This document shows positions 5,899-13,757 of a stretch of DNA of 53,478 nt, piece after piece; the stretch's first letter is position 1; each line of letters starts with the position of its first letter. Source of the stretch: Cellulomonas xylanilytica (GTDB lineage: Bacteria; Actinomycetota; Actinomycetes; Actinomycetales; Cellulomonadaceae); the NCBI RefSeq assembly GCF_007989805.1, contig NZ_BJUB01000017.1:1-53478 (forward strand). The letters are read 5' to 3'. The translations under genes were made by a program, and so were the position numbers. The notes below the pieces were generated by a model. It was not told where the DNA came from. It searched no databases and worked only from the letters and a program-made list of their open reading frames with translations.

Positions 5899-6951
5899 TC
5901 AGCTCGCCGGGATCGTCGACGTGTCGATGACGAAGCGGTAGCGGACGTCGCTGTTGACCACGCGGTCGTAGGCCTTGTCGACGTCGTCGGCCGTGATGGT
6001 CTCGATGACCGAGCCGATGCCGTGCTCCGCACAGAAGTCGAGCATCTCCTGGGTCTCGCGGATGCCGCCGATGTTGGACCCGGACAGGTTGCGACGAGCA
6101 CCGGTCAGCGAGAAGACGCGGAACGACTGCTTGTTCTCGGGCAGCCCGACGAACACGAGCGACCCCTCGAACCGGAGCAGGGAGAGGTACGCATCGACGT
6201 CGATGTCCGCGCCGACGGTGCTGATGATGAGGTCGAACGACCGGCGCAGGTCCCGGAACGTCTGCCGGTCGCTGGTCGCGTAGTAGTGGTCGGCGCCGAG
6301 CGTCATGCCGTCCTCCTGCTTGGACAGCGACTGGCTGAGCACCGTGACCTCCGCGCCGAGCGCGCTGGCCAGCTGCACCCCCATGTGCCCGAGCCCGCCC
6401 ATGCCGACGATCGCGACCTTCTTGCCGGGTCCGGCACCCCAGTGCCGCAGGGGCGAGTAGAGGGTGATCCCGGCGCACAGCAGCGGTGCGGCGACGTCCA
6501 GCGAGATCCCCTCGGGGATGCGCAGCGCGTAGTTCTCGTCGACCACGATCTGCGTCGAGTACCCGCCGTAGGTGGGCGTGCCGTCGTACGTCTTGCCGTT
6601 GTAGGTGGCGACGTTGCCCTTCAGGCAGAACTGCTCCTCGCCGGCCAGGCACATCTCGCACTCGCGGCACGAGTCGACGAAGCACCCGACGCCCGCGCGG
6701 TCGCCGACGGCGTGCTTGGTGACACCGGACCCGACGGCGGAGATGACGCCGGCGATCTCGTGGCCGGGGACCATCGGGAAGATCGCCTTGCCCCACTCCT
6801 CGCGCGCCTGGTGGATGTCGGAGTGGCAGATGCCGGCGTACGCGATGTCGATCAGGACGTCGTGCTCGCCCAGCTCGCGACGCTCGACGGTGCCTCGCTC
6901 GAACGGCGCGCCGGCGGACGGGGTGAGCAGTGCGGGGACGGTCAGGGACAC
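5899..6951 (-). CDS. Zinc-dependent alcohol dehydrogenase (cinnamyl-alcohol type)
   Basis: 350 residues; GTG start with GAGGAG five to ten bases upstream. Catalytic zinc ligands lie in AGICHSDIHQ (Cys near 39) and PGHEIAG (His near 61); the structural-zinc Cys cluster is CFVDSCRECEMCLAGEEQFC (about 92-111). The Rossmann motif is GMGGLGHMGVQLA near 181. This spacing matches NADP-dependent aldehyde reductases of the CAD/YahK group, which reduce aromatic and aliphatic aldehydes. The gene stands alone, divergent from the histidine kinase gene, with a palindromic element behind it. Substrate is inferred from the family only. Confidence 0.9.
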   Translation of the reverse strand: MSLTVPALLTPSAGAPFERGTVERRELGEHDVLIDIAYAGICHSDIHQAREEWGKAIFPMVPGHEIAGVISAVGSGVTKHAVGDRAGVGCFVDSCRECEMCLAGEEQFCLKGNVATYNGKTYDGTPTYGGYSTQIVVDENYALRIPEGISLDVAAPLLCAGITLYSPLRHWGAGPGKKVAIVGMGGLGHMGVQLASALGAEVTVLSQSLSKQEDGMTLGADHYYATSDRQTFRDLRRSFDLIISTVGADIDVDAYLSLLRFEGSLVFVGLPENKQSFRVFSLTGARRNLSGSNIGGIRETQEMLDFCAEHGIGSVIETITADDVDKAYDRVVNSDVRYRFVIDTSTIPAS

Positions 6952-7122
6952 GGGTGACTCCTCGGGGACGTGCGGGTGGCTGGGTCCATCATGCGCCCAG
7001 GCGCGATCCGCGTGCGTGCCGAGCCGTACGTCCGCGTGCAGGAGATGGCCGACGCGAGGAGGACCTGGATCTCCGCCGCGCGGCTGTGGTGGCCGAGCCG
7101 ACCGGGAGGCCACCATGACGCC

Positions 7123-8334
7123 ATGACGACAGCGGTGCTCACCGACCGGCGGCCCACGGCCACGTTCCCGTGGCGGGAGTGGGTGCCGTCGATCGCCGTG
7201 GCGACGGTGATCGCGGCCTTGCTGCTCCTGACGCCGGGGGTGCAGAACTTCACGATCCTGGGGGACGGCGGGTACGCGTACGTCCGCAGCGGCCCCACGC
7301 CCTACGGGTACGCCGTCGTCGGCGGCGCCTGCGTCCTGGCGGGTGTGCTCCTGGGTCGGCGCTGGCCGGTCTGGGCGACCGTGCTCGCGTTCCTGCCCTT
7401 CCTGTTCGTCGCCTGGGTCGGCGGGTTCGTCTGGGGCTGGTGGCTGGGCCTCCTGGGCATCGCCGCCCTGGCGGCGCTCGACGGACCACGGCGAGCGATC
7501 GTCCCGGCGGGGGCCGCCTTCCTGGTCGCACTCGGCTACTGCAGCACCGAGATCCCGGCGTTCCTGCCCATCGGAGCCGTCACGTCGGGCACCGGCGCCG
7601 ACTTCGAGGTGTACGCGTTCGTCGCGTACTGCCTGGCGATCGTGATCGTCGTCGGCGTCGCCACGCTCATCGGGTCGGTGCAGCGGTCCCGGCTGCGGGA
7701 GGAGAGTGTCGACGCAGCCGAGCGGCACGCGCTCGAGGTCGAGTCCCTCGCCGGGGAGCGGGCCCGGCTCGCGCGGGACCTGCACGACGTCGTCGCGCAC
7801 CACGTGTCGCTCGTCGCGGTGCGCGCGGAGTCGGCGCCGTTCCTGCACCCCGACCTGAACGACGATGCCCGGGAGGTCCTCGCCGACATCGCGAAGGACG
7901 CGCGGGAGGCCCTCACCGAGCTGCGGCAGGTGCTCGTCGTGCTGCAGCGCACGTCCGACGAGAGCGAGCGCACCCCGCAGCCGACGGCGTGCGACGTGGA
8001 CGACCTGGTGGCGAGCGCGGTCGCGGCGGGTCAGCCGATCACGCTCGAGGGCGCCTGGCGCGACATCCCGCCCGCCACGGGGTACGTGCTCTACCGCGCG
8101 GTGCAGGAAGGGCTGACCAACGCCCGCCGACACGCCGCCGGCAGCCTCGCCACGGTCCGGCGGACGCAGACGGGGACGACGGTCGGCTTCCGGATGACCA
8201 ACGCCGCGGACGGCGGCGCGGACCCTGGCCGCGGGCTCATCGGCATGCGCGAACGCGTCGAGGCGCTCGGTGGCACGATGTCGGCCGTGGTCGTCGACGG
8301 GGAGTTCGTGCTGGACGTCGCGGTGCCCGCGTGA
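7123..8334 (+). CDS. Sensor histidine kinase (NarL-type two-component system)
   Basis: 403 residues. Five or so membrane helices occupy residues 20-190 (for example VPSIAVATVIAALLLL and AIVIVVGVATLIG). Then a HisKA_3 dimerisation domain carries the phospho-acceptor in RDLHDVVAHHVSLV, and a HATPase domain shows the N-box VQEGLTNARRHA and a G-box GRGLIGMRERVEALGG. The in-frame ATG at 7123 follows GGGAGG at distance; an ATG at 7114 is out of frame. It overlaps the response-regulator gene by GTGA, so the two form one system. The signal is unknown; the membrane part lacks a large external domain, as in envelope-stress sensors. Confidence 0.9.
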   Translation: MTTAVLTDRRPTATFPWREWVPSIAVATVIAALLLLTPGVQNFTILGDGGYAYVRSGPTPYGYAVVGGACVLAGVLLGRRWPVWATVLAFLPFLFVAWVGGFVWGWWLGLLGIAALAALDGPRRAIVPAGAAFLVALGYCSTEIPAFLPIGAVTSGTGADFEVYAFVAYCLAIVIVVGVATLIGSVQRSRLREESVDAAERHALEVESLAGERARLARDLHDVVAHHVSLVAVRAESAPFLHPDLNDDAREVLADIAKDAREALTELRQVLVVLQRTSDESERTPQPTACDVDDLVASAVAAGQPITLEGAWRDIPPATGYVLYRAVQEGLTNARRHAAGSLATVRRTQTGTTVGFRMTNAADGGADPGRGLIGMRERVEALGGTMSAVVVDGEFVLDVAVPA

Positions 8335-8978
8335 CGCGCGTCGTCGTCGCGGACGACCAGCCCGTCGTGCTGCAGGGGTTCGCCGCGATCATCGGCGCGG
8401 CGCCGGACCTGGACGTGGTGGGGGCCGCGAAGGACGGGCGAGACCTGCTCCGGCTGGTCGCGACGGCGCAGCCGGACGTCGCGGTGGTCGACGTGCGGAT
8501 GCCGGTCCTCGACGGGATCGCGGCGACGGCCCGGATCAGCGCGGAGCACCCGTCGACCCGGGTCCTCATCCTGACCACCTTCGACCTGGACGAGTACGTC
8601 TACGACGCCCTGCGTGCGGGCGCCAGCGGCTTCCTGCTCAAGGACGTGACGGCGGACCGGCTGGTCGAGGCGGTGCGGATGGTCGCGGAGGGCTCGATGC
8701 TGCTCGGGCCGACGGTCACGCGTCGGCTGGTCGACGACTTCACCACCCGGTCCCCGGCGCCGACGAGGACGAAGGGCATCGACGACCTGACGCCGCGCGA
8801 GCTCGAGATCCTGCGGGCGGTGGCACGAGGGCTGTCGAACGCGGAGATCGGTGCGGAGCTGTGGATCGCCGAGCCGACGGTGAAGTCCCACGTGTCGGAG
8901 GCGCTGCGCAAGCTGGGCTGCCGGGACCGGGTGCAGCTGGTGATCGCGGCCTACGAGTCGGGGCTCGTGGGGTCCTAG
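8331..8978 (+). CDS. NarL/LuxR-family response regulator
   Basis: 215 residues. The receiver domain has the acidic pair in VVADDQPV, the phosphorylated Asp in VAVVDVRMPVLDG (near 54), Thr in ILTTFDLDEY and Lys in FLLKDV. The C-terminal LuxR helix-turn-helix runs from LTPRELEILRAVARGLSNAE to VKSHVSEALRKLG. The GTG start overlaps the kinase stop. Phosphorylation by the upstream kinase should let a dimer bind promoters; targets may include the operon itself or the divergent alcohol dehydrogenase, which is inference. Its stop overlaps the stop of the convergent methyltransferase. Confidence 0.92.
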   Translation: MTRVVVADDQPVVLQGFAAIIGAAPDLDVVGAAKDGRDLLRLVATAQPDVAVVDVRMPVLDGIAATARISAEHPSTRVLILTTFDLDEYVYDALRAGASGFLLKDVTADRLVEAVRMVAEGSMLLGPTVTRRLVDDFTTRSPAPTRTKGIDDLTPRELEILRAVARGLSNAEIGAELWIAEPTVKSHVSEALRKLGCRDRVQLVIAAYESGLVGS

Positions 8979-9790
8979 GCCCGCCGCCCGACGTAGAGCA
9001 GGTGCCCGGCGGTGGCGAGCACCCCGGGGTCCGCCGCCGTCGCGACGAGCCGGTCGAGCAGCCGGCCGTAGGCGGAGGGGTGCTCGACCCGCAGCGCCTC
9101 GAACCCGTCCTCGACGCCTGTGAGGAACCCGTGCGTCGACGACAGGGCGACGGTCGCGAAGCCGTGCGACTCGAAGAACGGTGCGACGGCGTCCGGCTCG
9201 ACGCCGTACACGTGCGTGAACCGGTCCGGGACGGCGTTCTCGAGGACGCCGTCGTCGAGCAACCGGTCCAGGAAGGCCGGGTCGGCCAGCTGCCACCGCT
9301 CGTCGGGCAGCGACAGGAGCCGGCGGACGGACACGTACCGCGGCATGAGGGCGACGGCGACCAGCCCGCCGGGCCGGGTCACGCGGGCGAGCTCGGTCGC
9401 GGCGCGCGCACGGTCGGGTGCGGTCGTCAGGTGGTACATCGGGCCGAGGCTGAGGACGGCGTCGAACGTCGCGTCGCCCCAGCGGGACAGGTCCCGGGCG
9501 TCGATCTCGACGACCTCGCGGACGGTCCCCGCCGGCAGGGACGACTCGGCGATGGCGAGCAGCTCGGGGGAGAGGTCCGCCAGGGTCACGTCCCAGCCGA
9601 GCTCGGCCAGCCACACCGAGTAGGGCCCGGTGCCGCCGCCGAGGTCGAGCGCGCGACCCGGTTCGCCGAGGTGGGGCTCCAGCAGCCGGGTGGTCAGCAC
9701 GCGCTCGAGGAGGCCCTCCGCGGACAGCAGGCGGTCGCGCTCGTGCTGGCTCTTCGCGGCGTAGTACGCCCGGACGGCCGCGGGGTCCAT
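8975..9790 (-). CDS. Class I SAM-dependent methyltransferase
   Basis: 271 residues with motif I LDLGGGTGPYSVWLAELG (near 48-65), acidic motif II ending DLSPELL, motif III around DARDLSRWGDATFDAVLSLG, and LARVTRPGGLVAVALMPRY. The N-terminus (YYAAKSQHERDRL) is typical of stand-alone small-molecule methyltransferases. Its stop codon overlaps that of the response regulator by four bases. Substrate not predictable. The 200 bases upstream up to 9990 hold only a hairpin near the next gene. Confidence 0.87.
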   Translation of the reverse strand: MDPAAVRAYYAAKSQHERDRLLSAEGLLERVLTTRLLEPHLGEPGRALDLGGGTGPYSVWLAELGWDVTLADLSPELLAIAESSLPAGTVREVVEIDARDLSRWGDATFDAVLSLGPMYHLTTAPDRARAATELARVTRPGGLVAVALMPRYVSVRRLLSLPDERWQLADPAFLDRLLDDGVLENAVPDRFTHVYGVEPDAVAPFFESHGFATVALSSTHGFLTGVEDGFEALRVEHPSAYGRLLDRLVATAADPGVLATAGHLLYVGRRA

Positions 9791-9952
9791 CAGGGTCGCC
9801 GGACCAGCGCGACGCCTGGGCGCAGGGAGGGGCGCGGGTGGGTGTCCTGCCGGGCGAGGTCCATGAGCCGGACGCTACGTCCGCAGGCTGCCCCGGGCGA
9901 GGGGAAATGACGTATCACCGGCCCGCGTCGCGACTCCTGGCGGTGACCGGAC

Positions 9953-9988
9953 GGACGGCCTGCGCCCGGAGGGGAGCGCAGGCCGTCC
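9953..9988 (-). terminator. Hairpin terminator behind the F420/NADP oxidoreductase gene
   Basis: A perfect 13-bp stem (GGACGGCCTGCGC / GCGCAGGCCGTCC) with a 10-base loop sits five bases beyond the stop of the minus-strand gene at 9994. Confidence 0.75.
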
Positions 9989-9993
9989 CGTCG

Positions 9994-10641
9994 TCACATG
10001 TCGCGGTAGCGCACGGCCTTCGCCAGCGCGTCACGCAGACCGTCGGCGTCGAACCTCTCGACGTACGCCGCGGTGTCGCGCTGGTAGCGCCAGCCCTCGG
10101 CGAGCGGGCCGACGTCGACCGTGTCGAAGCCCAGCTCGTCGATGAGCTCGGCCACCGCGGCGCGAGCCTCGTCCGAGTCTCCCGCGACGGCGAGCGCACG
10201 CCGGTCCGGGGTGCCGGCGGGGACGCCCTGGCTGGCGAGGTCGCTGAAGTAGATGTGGTTGAACGCCTTGACCACGTGCGACTCCGGCAGGCGCGCCTGC
10301 AGGAGCTCGGAGACGGTGGTCGACTCGTCGTCGAGCGCGGCGATCTGGCCGTCGCGCTGCGGGTAGTAGTTGTTGGTGTCGATGACGACCTTGCCGGCCA
10401 GGGGCTCGACGGGCACGTCGCCGATCGCCTTCGTCGGGATGGTCACGACGACCACGTCACCCGCGGCGGCCGCCTCCGCGGCCGTGGCGGCGCGCGCGCG
10501 GTCGCCGAGCTGCTCCACGAGGTCGGTCAGGGTCTCCGGGCCGCGGGAGTTGCTGACGACGACGTCGTAGCCCTGGGCGATCGCGAGCTGCGCGAGGGTG
10601 CCGCCGATGTGGCCTGCACCGATGAATCCGATAGTGGTCAT
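9994..10641 (-). CDS. NADPH:F420-reductase-like NAD(P)-binding protein
   Basis: 215 residues beginning MTTIGFIGAGHIGGTLAQLA, the GxGxxG nucleotide fold of the F420-oxidoreductase/ProC-like family. SNSRGPETL after the second strand suggests NADP binding, and VIDTNNYYPQRDG plus VKAFNHIYFSDLA are family signatures. The ATG at 10641 is preferred to a TTG four codons upstream because GAGG abuts the TTG. A paralogue is at 48761-49408. Such enzymes either reduce coenzyme F420 or act on other hydride acceptors; which one applies cannot be told. Confidence 0.85.
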   Translation of the reverse strand: MTTIGFIGAGHIGGTLAQLAIAQGYDVVVSNSRGPETLTDLVEQLGDRARAATAAEAAAAGDVVVVTIPTKAIGDVPVEPLAGKVVIDTNNYYPQRDGQIAALDDESTTVSELLQARLPESHVVKAFNHIYFSDLASQGVPAGTPDRRALAVAGDSDEARAAVAELIDELGFDTVDVGPLAEGWRYQRDTAAYVERFDADGLRDALAKAVRYRDM

Positions 10642-10693
10642 GGTGGTGGCCAACCTCAGCGTCCTTCCTGGTGTTCCCGCGTAGCCTCGTCAG

Positions 10694-11218
10694 GTGACCC
10701 GTTCCGCCCCGCACCCGTGGCACGGCGTCGTGGAGCCGGGTGCCCCGACGCTCGTCGTCGGTGTCCTGCCGAACCAGCCGCCGACGGTCGTCCGCCGGGC
10801 CGCGTCGCTGGCGCACGCGATGCGGGCGTCGTTGGTCTGTGTCTGGGCGGACCCGGCGCGGAGCCTCGTCGGCGAGGAGCCCGACGGCACGCTCGTCACC
10901 ACCCCGTTGGACCCCGACCACGTCGACAGCCGGGAGCGGGACGGCGTCGCGGAGACGGCGCTGGGCGAGCAGCTGGCGACGGACCTCGGGGACGTGGACG
11001 TGCCGTGGAGGTTCGTCTACACCGTCGGCGAGGCGTCACGGGCCTTGGCCCGGGTCGCGCGCGAGACGGGTGCCCTGCAGATCGTCCTCGGCAGTCGGCG
11101 ACCCGGTATCGGCGGCTGGATGAACCATCTCATCGGTGGGTCCACGGCCGGCCGCCTGGCGCACACGCAACCCGTGCCCGTGACGATCGTCCCCCTCTGC
11201 GTGGAGGACCACCCGTGA
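10694..11218 (+). CDS. Universal stress protein (UspA domain)
   Basis: 174 residues. TLVVGVLPNQPPTVVRRAASLA opens the fold; the ATP-binding signature G-2x-G-9x-G-S appears as GSRRPGIGGWMNHLIGGSTA near residues 135-154, followed by PVPVTIVP. It is first in a three-gene unit in which each next GTG overlaps the previous stop (GTGA), so it is co-translated with two fluoride channel subunits. A TAGCCT box six bases before the GTG and the absence of an SD suggest a leaderless message. UspA next to crcB occurs in other actinobacteria; the link to fluoride stress is inference. Confidence 0.87.
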   Translation: MTRSAPHPWHGVVEPGAPTLVVGVLPNQPPTVVRRAASLAHAMRASLVCVWADPARSLVGEEPDGTLVTTPLDPDHVDSRERDGVAETALGEQLATDLGDVDVPWRFVYTVGEASRALARVARETGALQIVLGSRRPGIGGWMNHLIGGSTAGRLAHTQPVPVTIVPLCVEDHP

Positions 11219-11664
11219 CCCGGTCGCCGCACCTCGACCCGCGCCTGGTCGCGGTCGTCGCGGTCGGCGGTGCCGTGGGGACGGCCGCGCGCTGGACCCT
11301 GACCCAGACGGTCGGCACCGCACCGAGCGGCTGGCCGACGGCGACGTTCGTCGAGAACCTGCTGGGGTCGTTCCTGCTCGGCGCGCTGCTGGAGGCCCTG
11401 CTGCGCCGGGGCGAGGAGTCCGGGCGGGGGACCGTGGTCCGGCTGGGTGCGGGGACCGGGGTGCTCGGGGGGTTCACGACATTCAGCAGCCTGGCCATCG
11501 AGATGGAGCGCCTGCTCGCGGCCGGTCAGGTGACCCTGGCTCTGGTGTACGGGGCGCTGAGCGTGGTGCTGGGGCTTCTTGCGTGCGTGGCCGGTGTCGC
11601 CCTTGCCGCGCGGCACCACCGCTGGCGCCACGAGCGGCTGCGGCTGCCGGACGAGGCCCCGTGA
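11215..11664 (+). CDS. crcB: Fluoride channel subunit CrcB/Fluc (first copy)
   Basis: 149 residues, four predicted membrane helices (about 10-28, 42-62, 78-98, 105-128). Family signatures are GGAVGTAARW near the N-terminus, the Asn-containing FVENLLGSFLLG, and GGFTTFSSLAIE, which includes the Phe/Thr residues lining the fluoride path. It is followed by a second, different subunit overlapping by GTGA; such pairs assemble as hetero-dimers in antiparallel orientation. The channel lets fluoride leave the cell down its gradient. The Arg/His-rich C-terminal tail (RHHRWRHERLRL) is longer than usual. Confidence 0.92.
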   Translation: MTRSPHLDPRLVAVVAVGGAVGTAARWTLTQTVGTAPSGWPTATFVENLLGSFLLGALLEALLRRGEESGRGTVVRLGAGTGVLGGFTTFSSLAIEMERLLAAGQVTLALVYGALSVVLGLLACVAGVALAARHHRWRHERLRLPDEAP

Positions 11665-12035
11665 GCTTGCTCCTGGTCTCGCTGGTCTCCGTGGTCGGGG
11701 GGATAGGTGCAGCGACGCGGTTCGTCGTCGACGGCTCGGTGCGCTCGCGCTGGACGCGGGTCTTCCCGCTGGCCACCCTGGTGGTCAACGTGAGCGGCTC
11801 GCTCCTCATCGGCCTGCTGACCGGCGCGAGCCTCTACCACGGGCTCGGCCCACGATGGTTGGTGGTGGGCGCCACGGGATTCTGCGGCGGGTTCACGACG
11901 TTCTCGACCGCGATGGTGGAGACCGTGCGGCTGATCCAGGCCGGCGACCTGCGCCGGGCGACCGTGAACGCCGTGGGTTCCGTGTTGCTGTGCCTGGGCG
12001 CTGCGGCAGTCGGCGTCGGGATCATGGCGGTCTAG
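11661..12035 (+). CDS. crcB: Fluoride channel subunit CrcB/Fluc (second copy)
   Basis: 124 residues, four membrane helices. Signatures GGIGAATRFVVDG, LVVNVSGSLLIG (the conserved Asn) and GGFTTFSTAMVET are all present. It is the partner subunit of 11215-11664 and closes the operon. The two copies are divergent in sequence, as in the hetero-dimeric form, which relies on opposite topologies. No fluoride-riboswitch core was recognised upstream of the operon. Confidence 0.92.
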   Translation: MSLLLVSLVSVVGGIGAATRFVVDGSVRSRWTRVFPLATLVVNVSGSLLIGLLTGASLYHGLGPRWLVVGATGFCGGFTTFSTAMVETVRLIQAGDLRRATVNAVGSVLLCLGAAAVGVGIMAV

Positions 12036-12036
12036 C

Positions 12037-12048
12037 GCACGATCGTGC
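12037..12048. promoter_or_regulatory. Perfect palindrome upstream of TetR gene
   Basis: GCACGATCGTGC is a perfect 12-bp palindrome one base after the crcB stop and 21 bases before the TetR ATG. Its placement fits an autoregulatory TetR operator. No SD precedes the ATG at 12070. Confidence 0.5.
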
Positions 12049-12069
12049 TATTCATGGTAGTCATGTCCC

Positions 12070-12654
12070 ATGAGCAAAGGTGACGCCACCCGTCAGGCGG
12101 TGATCGACCAGGCGGTCGAGATCGCCGGGCGGCTCGGTGTCGCCGGTCTGACCATCGGCACCCTGGCCAGCGCCAGCGGGATGTCGAAGAGCGGTCTGTA
12201 CGCGCACTTCCGGTCCAAGGAGGCGCTCCAGCTCGCGGTCCTGGGCAGCGCGCGCGAGAACTTCGTCGCCCAGGTGATCCGGCCGGCACTGGCGGCTCCC
12301 CGGGGCGAGGAGCGCGTCCGCACCCTGTTCGAGCGGTGGCTCGTCACGTCGTCGTCCGGCGCGGCGGGCTGCCTGTTCGTCTCGGCAGCCACCGAGTTCG
12401 ACGACCAGCCCGGCCCGGTCCGCGACCTCCTGGTCCGCGACCACTGGGACCTGGTGGACTCGCTCGCGCAGATGTACCGCTCCGGGGCCAAGGACGGGAC
12501 GTTCCGCGACGACCTGGCGCCCGAGCAGTTCGCGCACGACCTGCACGGGCTGATGCTCGCCCACTTCCACGCGCACCGGCTGCTGCGTGATCCGGCCGCC
12601 GAGGCCCACACCCGCTACGCGTTCGAGCGGCTGCTGCAGTCGCTCCTGAGCTGA
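12070..12654 (+). CDS. TetR-family transcriptional repressor
   Basis: 194 residues. The N-terminal helix-turn-helix is VIDQAVEIAGRLGVAGLTIG followed by LASASGMSKSGLYAHFRSKE (residues 31-50). The C-terminal part (about 85-190, TLFERWLVTSSSGAAGCLFVSAATEFDD) matches the TetR_C ligand domain of the YxaF/AcrR-like type. It is 22 bases upstream of an alpha/beta hydrolase gene that has its own SD, so both probably form an operon controlled by this repressor. Confidence 0.9.
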   Translation: MSKGDATRQAVIDQAVEIAGRLGVAGLTIGTLASASGMSKSGLYAHFRSKEALQLAVLGSARENFVAQVIRPALAAPRGEERVRTLFERWLVTSSSGAAGCLFVSAATEFDDQPGPVRDLLVRDHWDLVDSLAQMYRSGAKDGTFRDDLAPEQFAHDLHGLMLAHFHAHRLLRDPAAEAHTRYAFERLLQSLLS

Positions 12655-12676
12655 CCCCTTCCTGGAGGAACCTGCC

Positions 12677-13546
12677 ATGACCGCTTCGTCGGCCGAAAAA
12701 AGCACGACCGTTCGTACGCAGCTGCCGCCCGTCCCGCCGGCCGTCCGGTCCGCGGTCGGGGCGCTCGACCGCATCGCCCCCGAGCTCGTCGCCCGCGGGG
12801 CCCTGCGCCTGTGGTGCACGCCTGCCCGCACCAAGGACCGGTCGACCATCCCCGGGGGCACCGCGTTCCGCACCGGCCCGATCGCCGGCCAGGTCTGGGG
12901 CGACGGGCCGACCGTCTACCTGGTGCACGGCTGGGGCGGCCACCGCGGACAGCTGCGCTCGCTCGTCGAGCCCCTGGTCGACGCCGGCCTGCGGGTCGTC
13001 GCGTACGACGCACCCGCGCACGGCGACTCCGGCCCGGGCGAGCTCGGCGGCCGGCGCACGACCCTCCCCGAGATGATGACGGCGCTCGGCACCGTGATCG
13101 ACGCGCACGGTCCGGCCCGTGCCGTCGTCGGCCACTCGATGGGTGGCGCGGCGAGCGCGCTCGCGGTCCTCGACGGCACGCCCACGGAGCGCCTCGTCCT
13201 GGTCACCCCGCTGGCGGACCCGACCACCTACATCGAGGGCTTCGCGCACACCCTCGGCTTCAGCGCCCGGACGCGGCACCGGTTCGAGGTGCGCATGCAG
13301 ACGCTCGCGGGGCGGCGGCTGGCGGACCTCGACATCCCGACGCGGGCGGCCAACACCAGGCTGCCGCTGCCGACCACCCTGGTGCTGAGCGACCGGGACG
13401 ACAAGGAGGCCGACCACGCCGACGGCGCCCGCATCGCGCGCGCGTGGCCCGGGGCGGAGCTGGTGGTCAGCGACGGGCTCGGGCACCGCCGGATCCTGCG
13501 CGACGAGGAGACGATCAAGCGGATCGTCGCGCACGTCGGCGGGTAG
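12677..13546 (+). CDS. Alpha/beta hydrolase
   Basis: 289 residues; SD GGAGG before the ATG. The oxyanion segment VYLVHGWGGHRGQL is near 77-90, the nucleophile elbow GHSMGGAAS near 154-162, a catalytic Asp lies in VLSDRDDKEAD, and the His in DGLGHRRIL near 274. All residues for a serine hydrolase are therefore present. No signal peptide is seen. Being behind a TetR gene, it may degrade the inducer or an ester-containing toxic compound; the substrate is not inferable. Confidence 0.88.
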   Translation: MTASSAEKSTTVRTQLPPVPPAVRSAVGALDRIAPELVARGALRLWCTPARTKDRSTIPGGTAFRTGPIAGQVWGDGPTVYLVHGWGGHRGQLRSLVEPLVDAGLRVVAYDAPAHGDSGPGELGGRRTTLPEMMTALGTVIDAHGPARAVVGHSMGGAASALAVLDGTPTERLVLVTPLADPTTYIEGFAHTLGFSARTRHRFEVRMQTLAGRRLADLDIPTRAANTRLPLPTTLVLSDRDDKEADHADGARIARAWPGAELVVSDGLGHRRILRDEETIKRIVAHVGG

Positions 13547-13549
13547 GGA

Positions 13550-13729
13550 TCAGCTGTCGCAGGAGCAGACGAGGTTGCGCTCGAGCACCTGGTCGCCCAG
13601 CTCCGGCTTCGCCCAGGCCTCGGCCGCCGCGCGGTCCGCGAACGACCGCGGCGCCAGGCGCCCGTTGGCCATCATCACGACGGCCTCGAGCTGCTCGCGG
13701 GGGTCGGTCCAGGTGGTGTCGGTGGTCAC
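13550..13729 (-). CDS. 59-residue protein with C-terminal CSCDS
   Basis: GTG start with AGAGGA close upstream. The sequence (TTDTTWTDPREQLEAVVMM, AAAEAWAKPELGDQVLERN) is mostly helical and ends LVCSCDS, with two Cys two residues apart. It has no recognised family. It lies 28 bases behind the permease gene on the same strand and is probably the last gene of the arsenate-type operon, where a thiol pair could bind a metalloid. That role is inference. Confidence 0.6.
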   Translation of the reverse strand: MTTDTTWTDPREQLEAVVMMANGRLAPRSFADRAAAEAWAKPELGDQVLERNLVCSCDS

Positions 13730-13757
13730 GGTCCTCTCAACGACGGCAGCGTCCGGC

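Noticed and set aside
10642..10693. Possible fluoride riboswitch before the UspA-CrcB operon (GGTGTTCCCGC)
   Set aside because: The space is only 52 bases and the conserved pseudoknot and CTGAT-type parts of the crcB motif are not seen.
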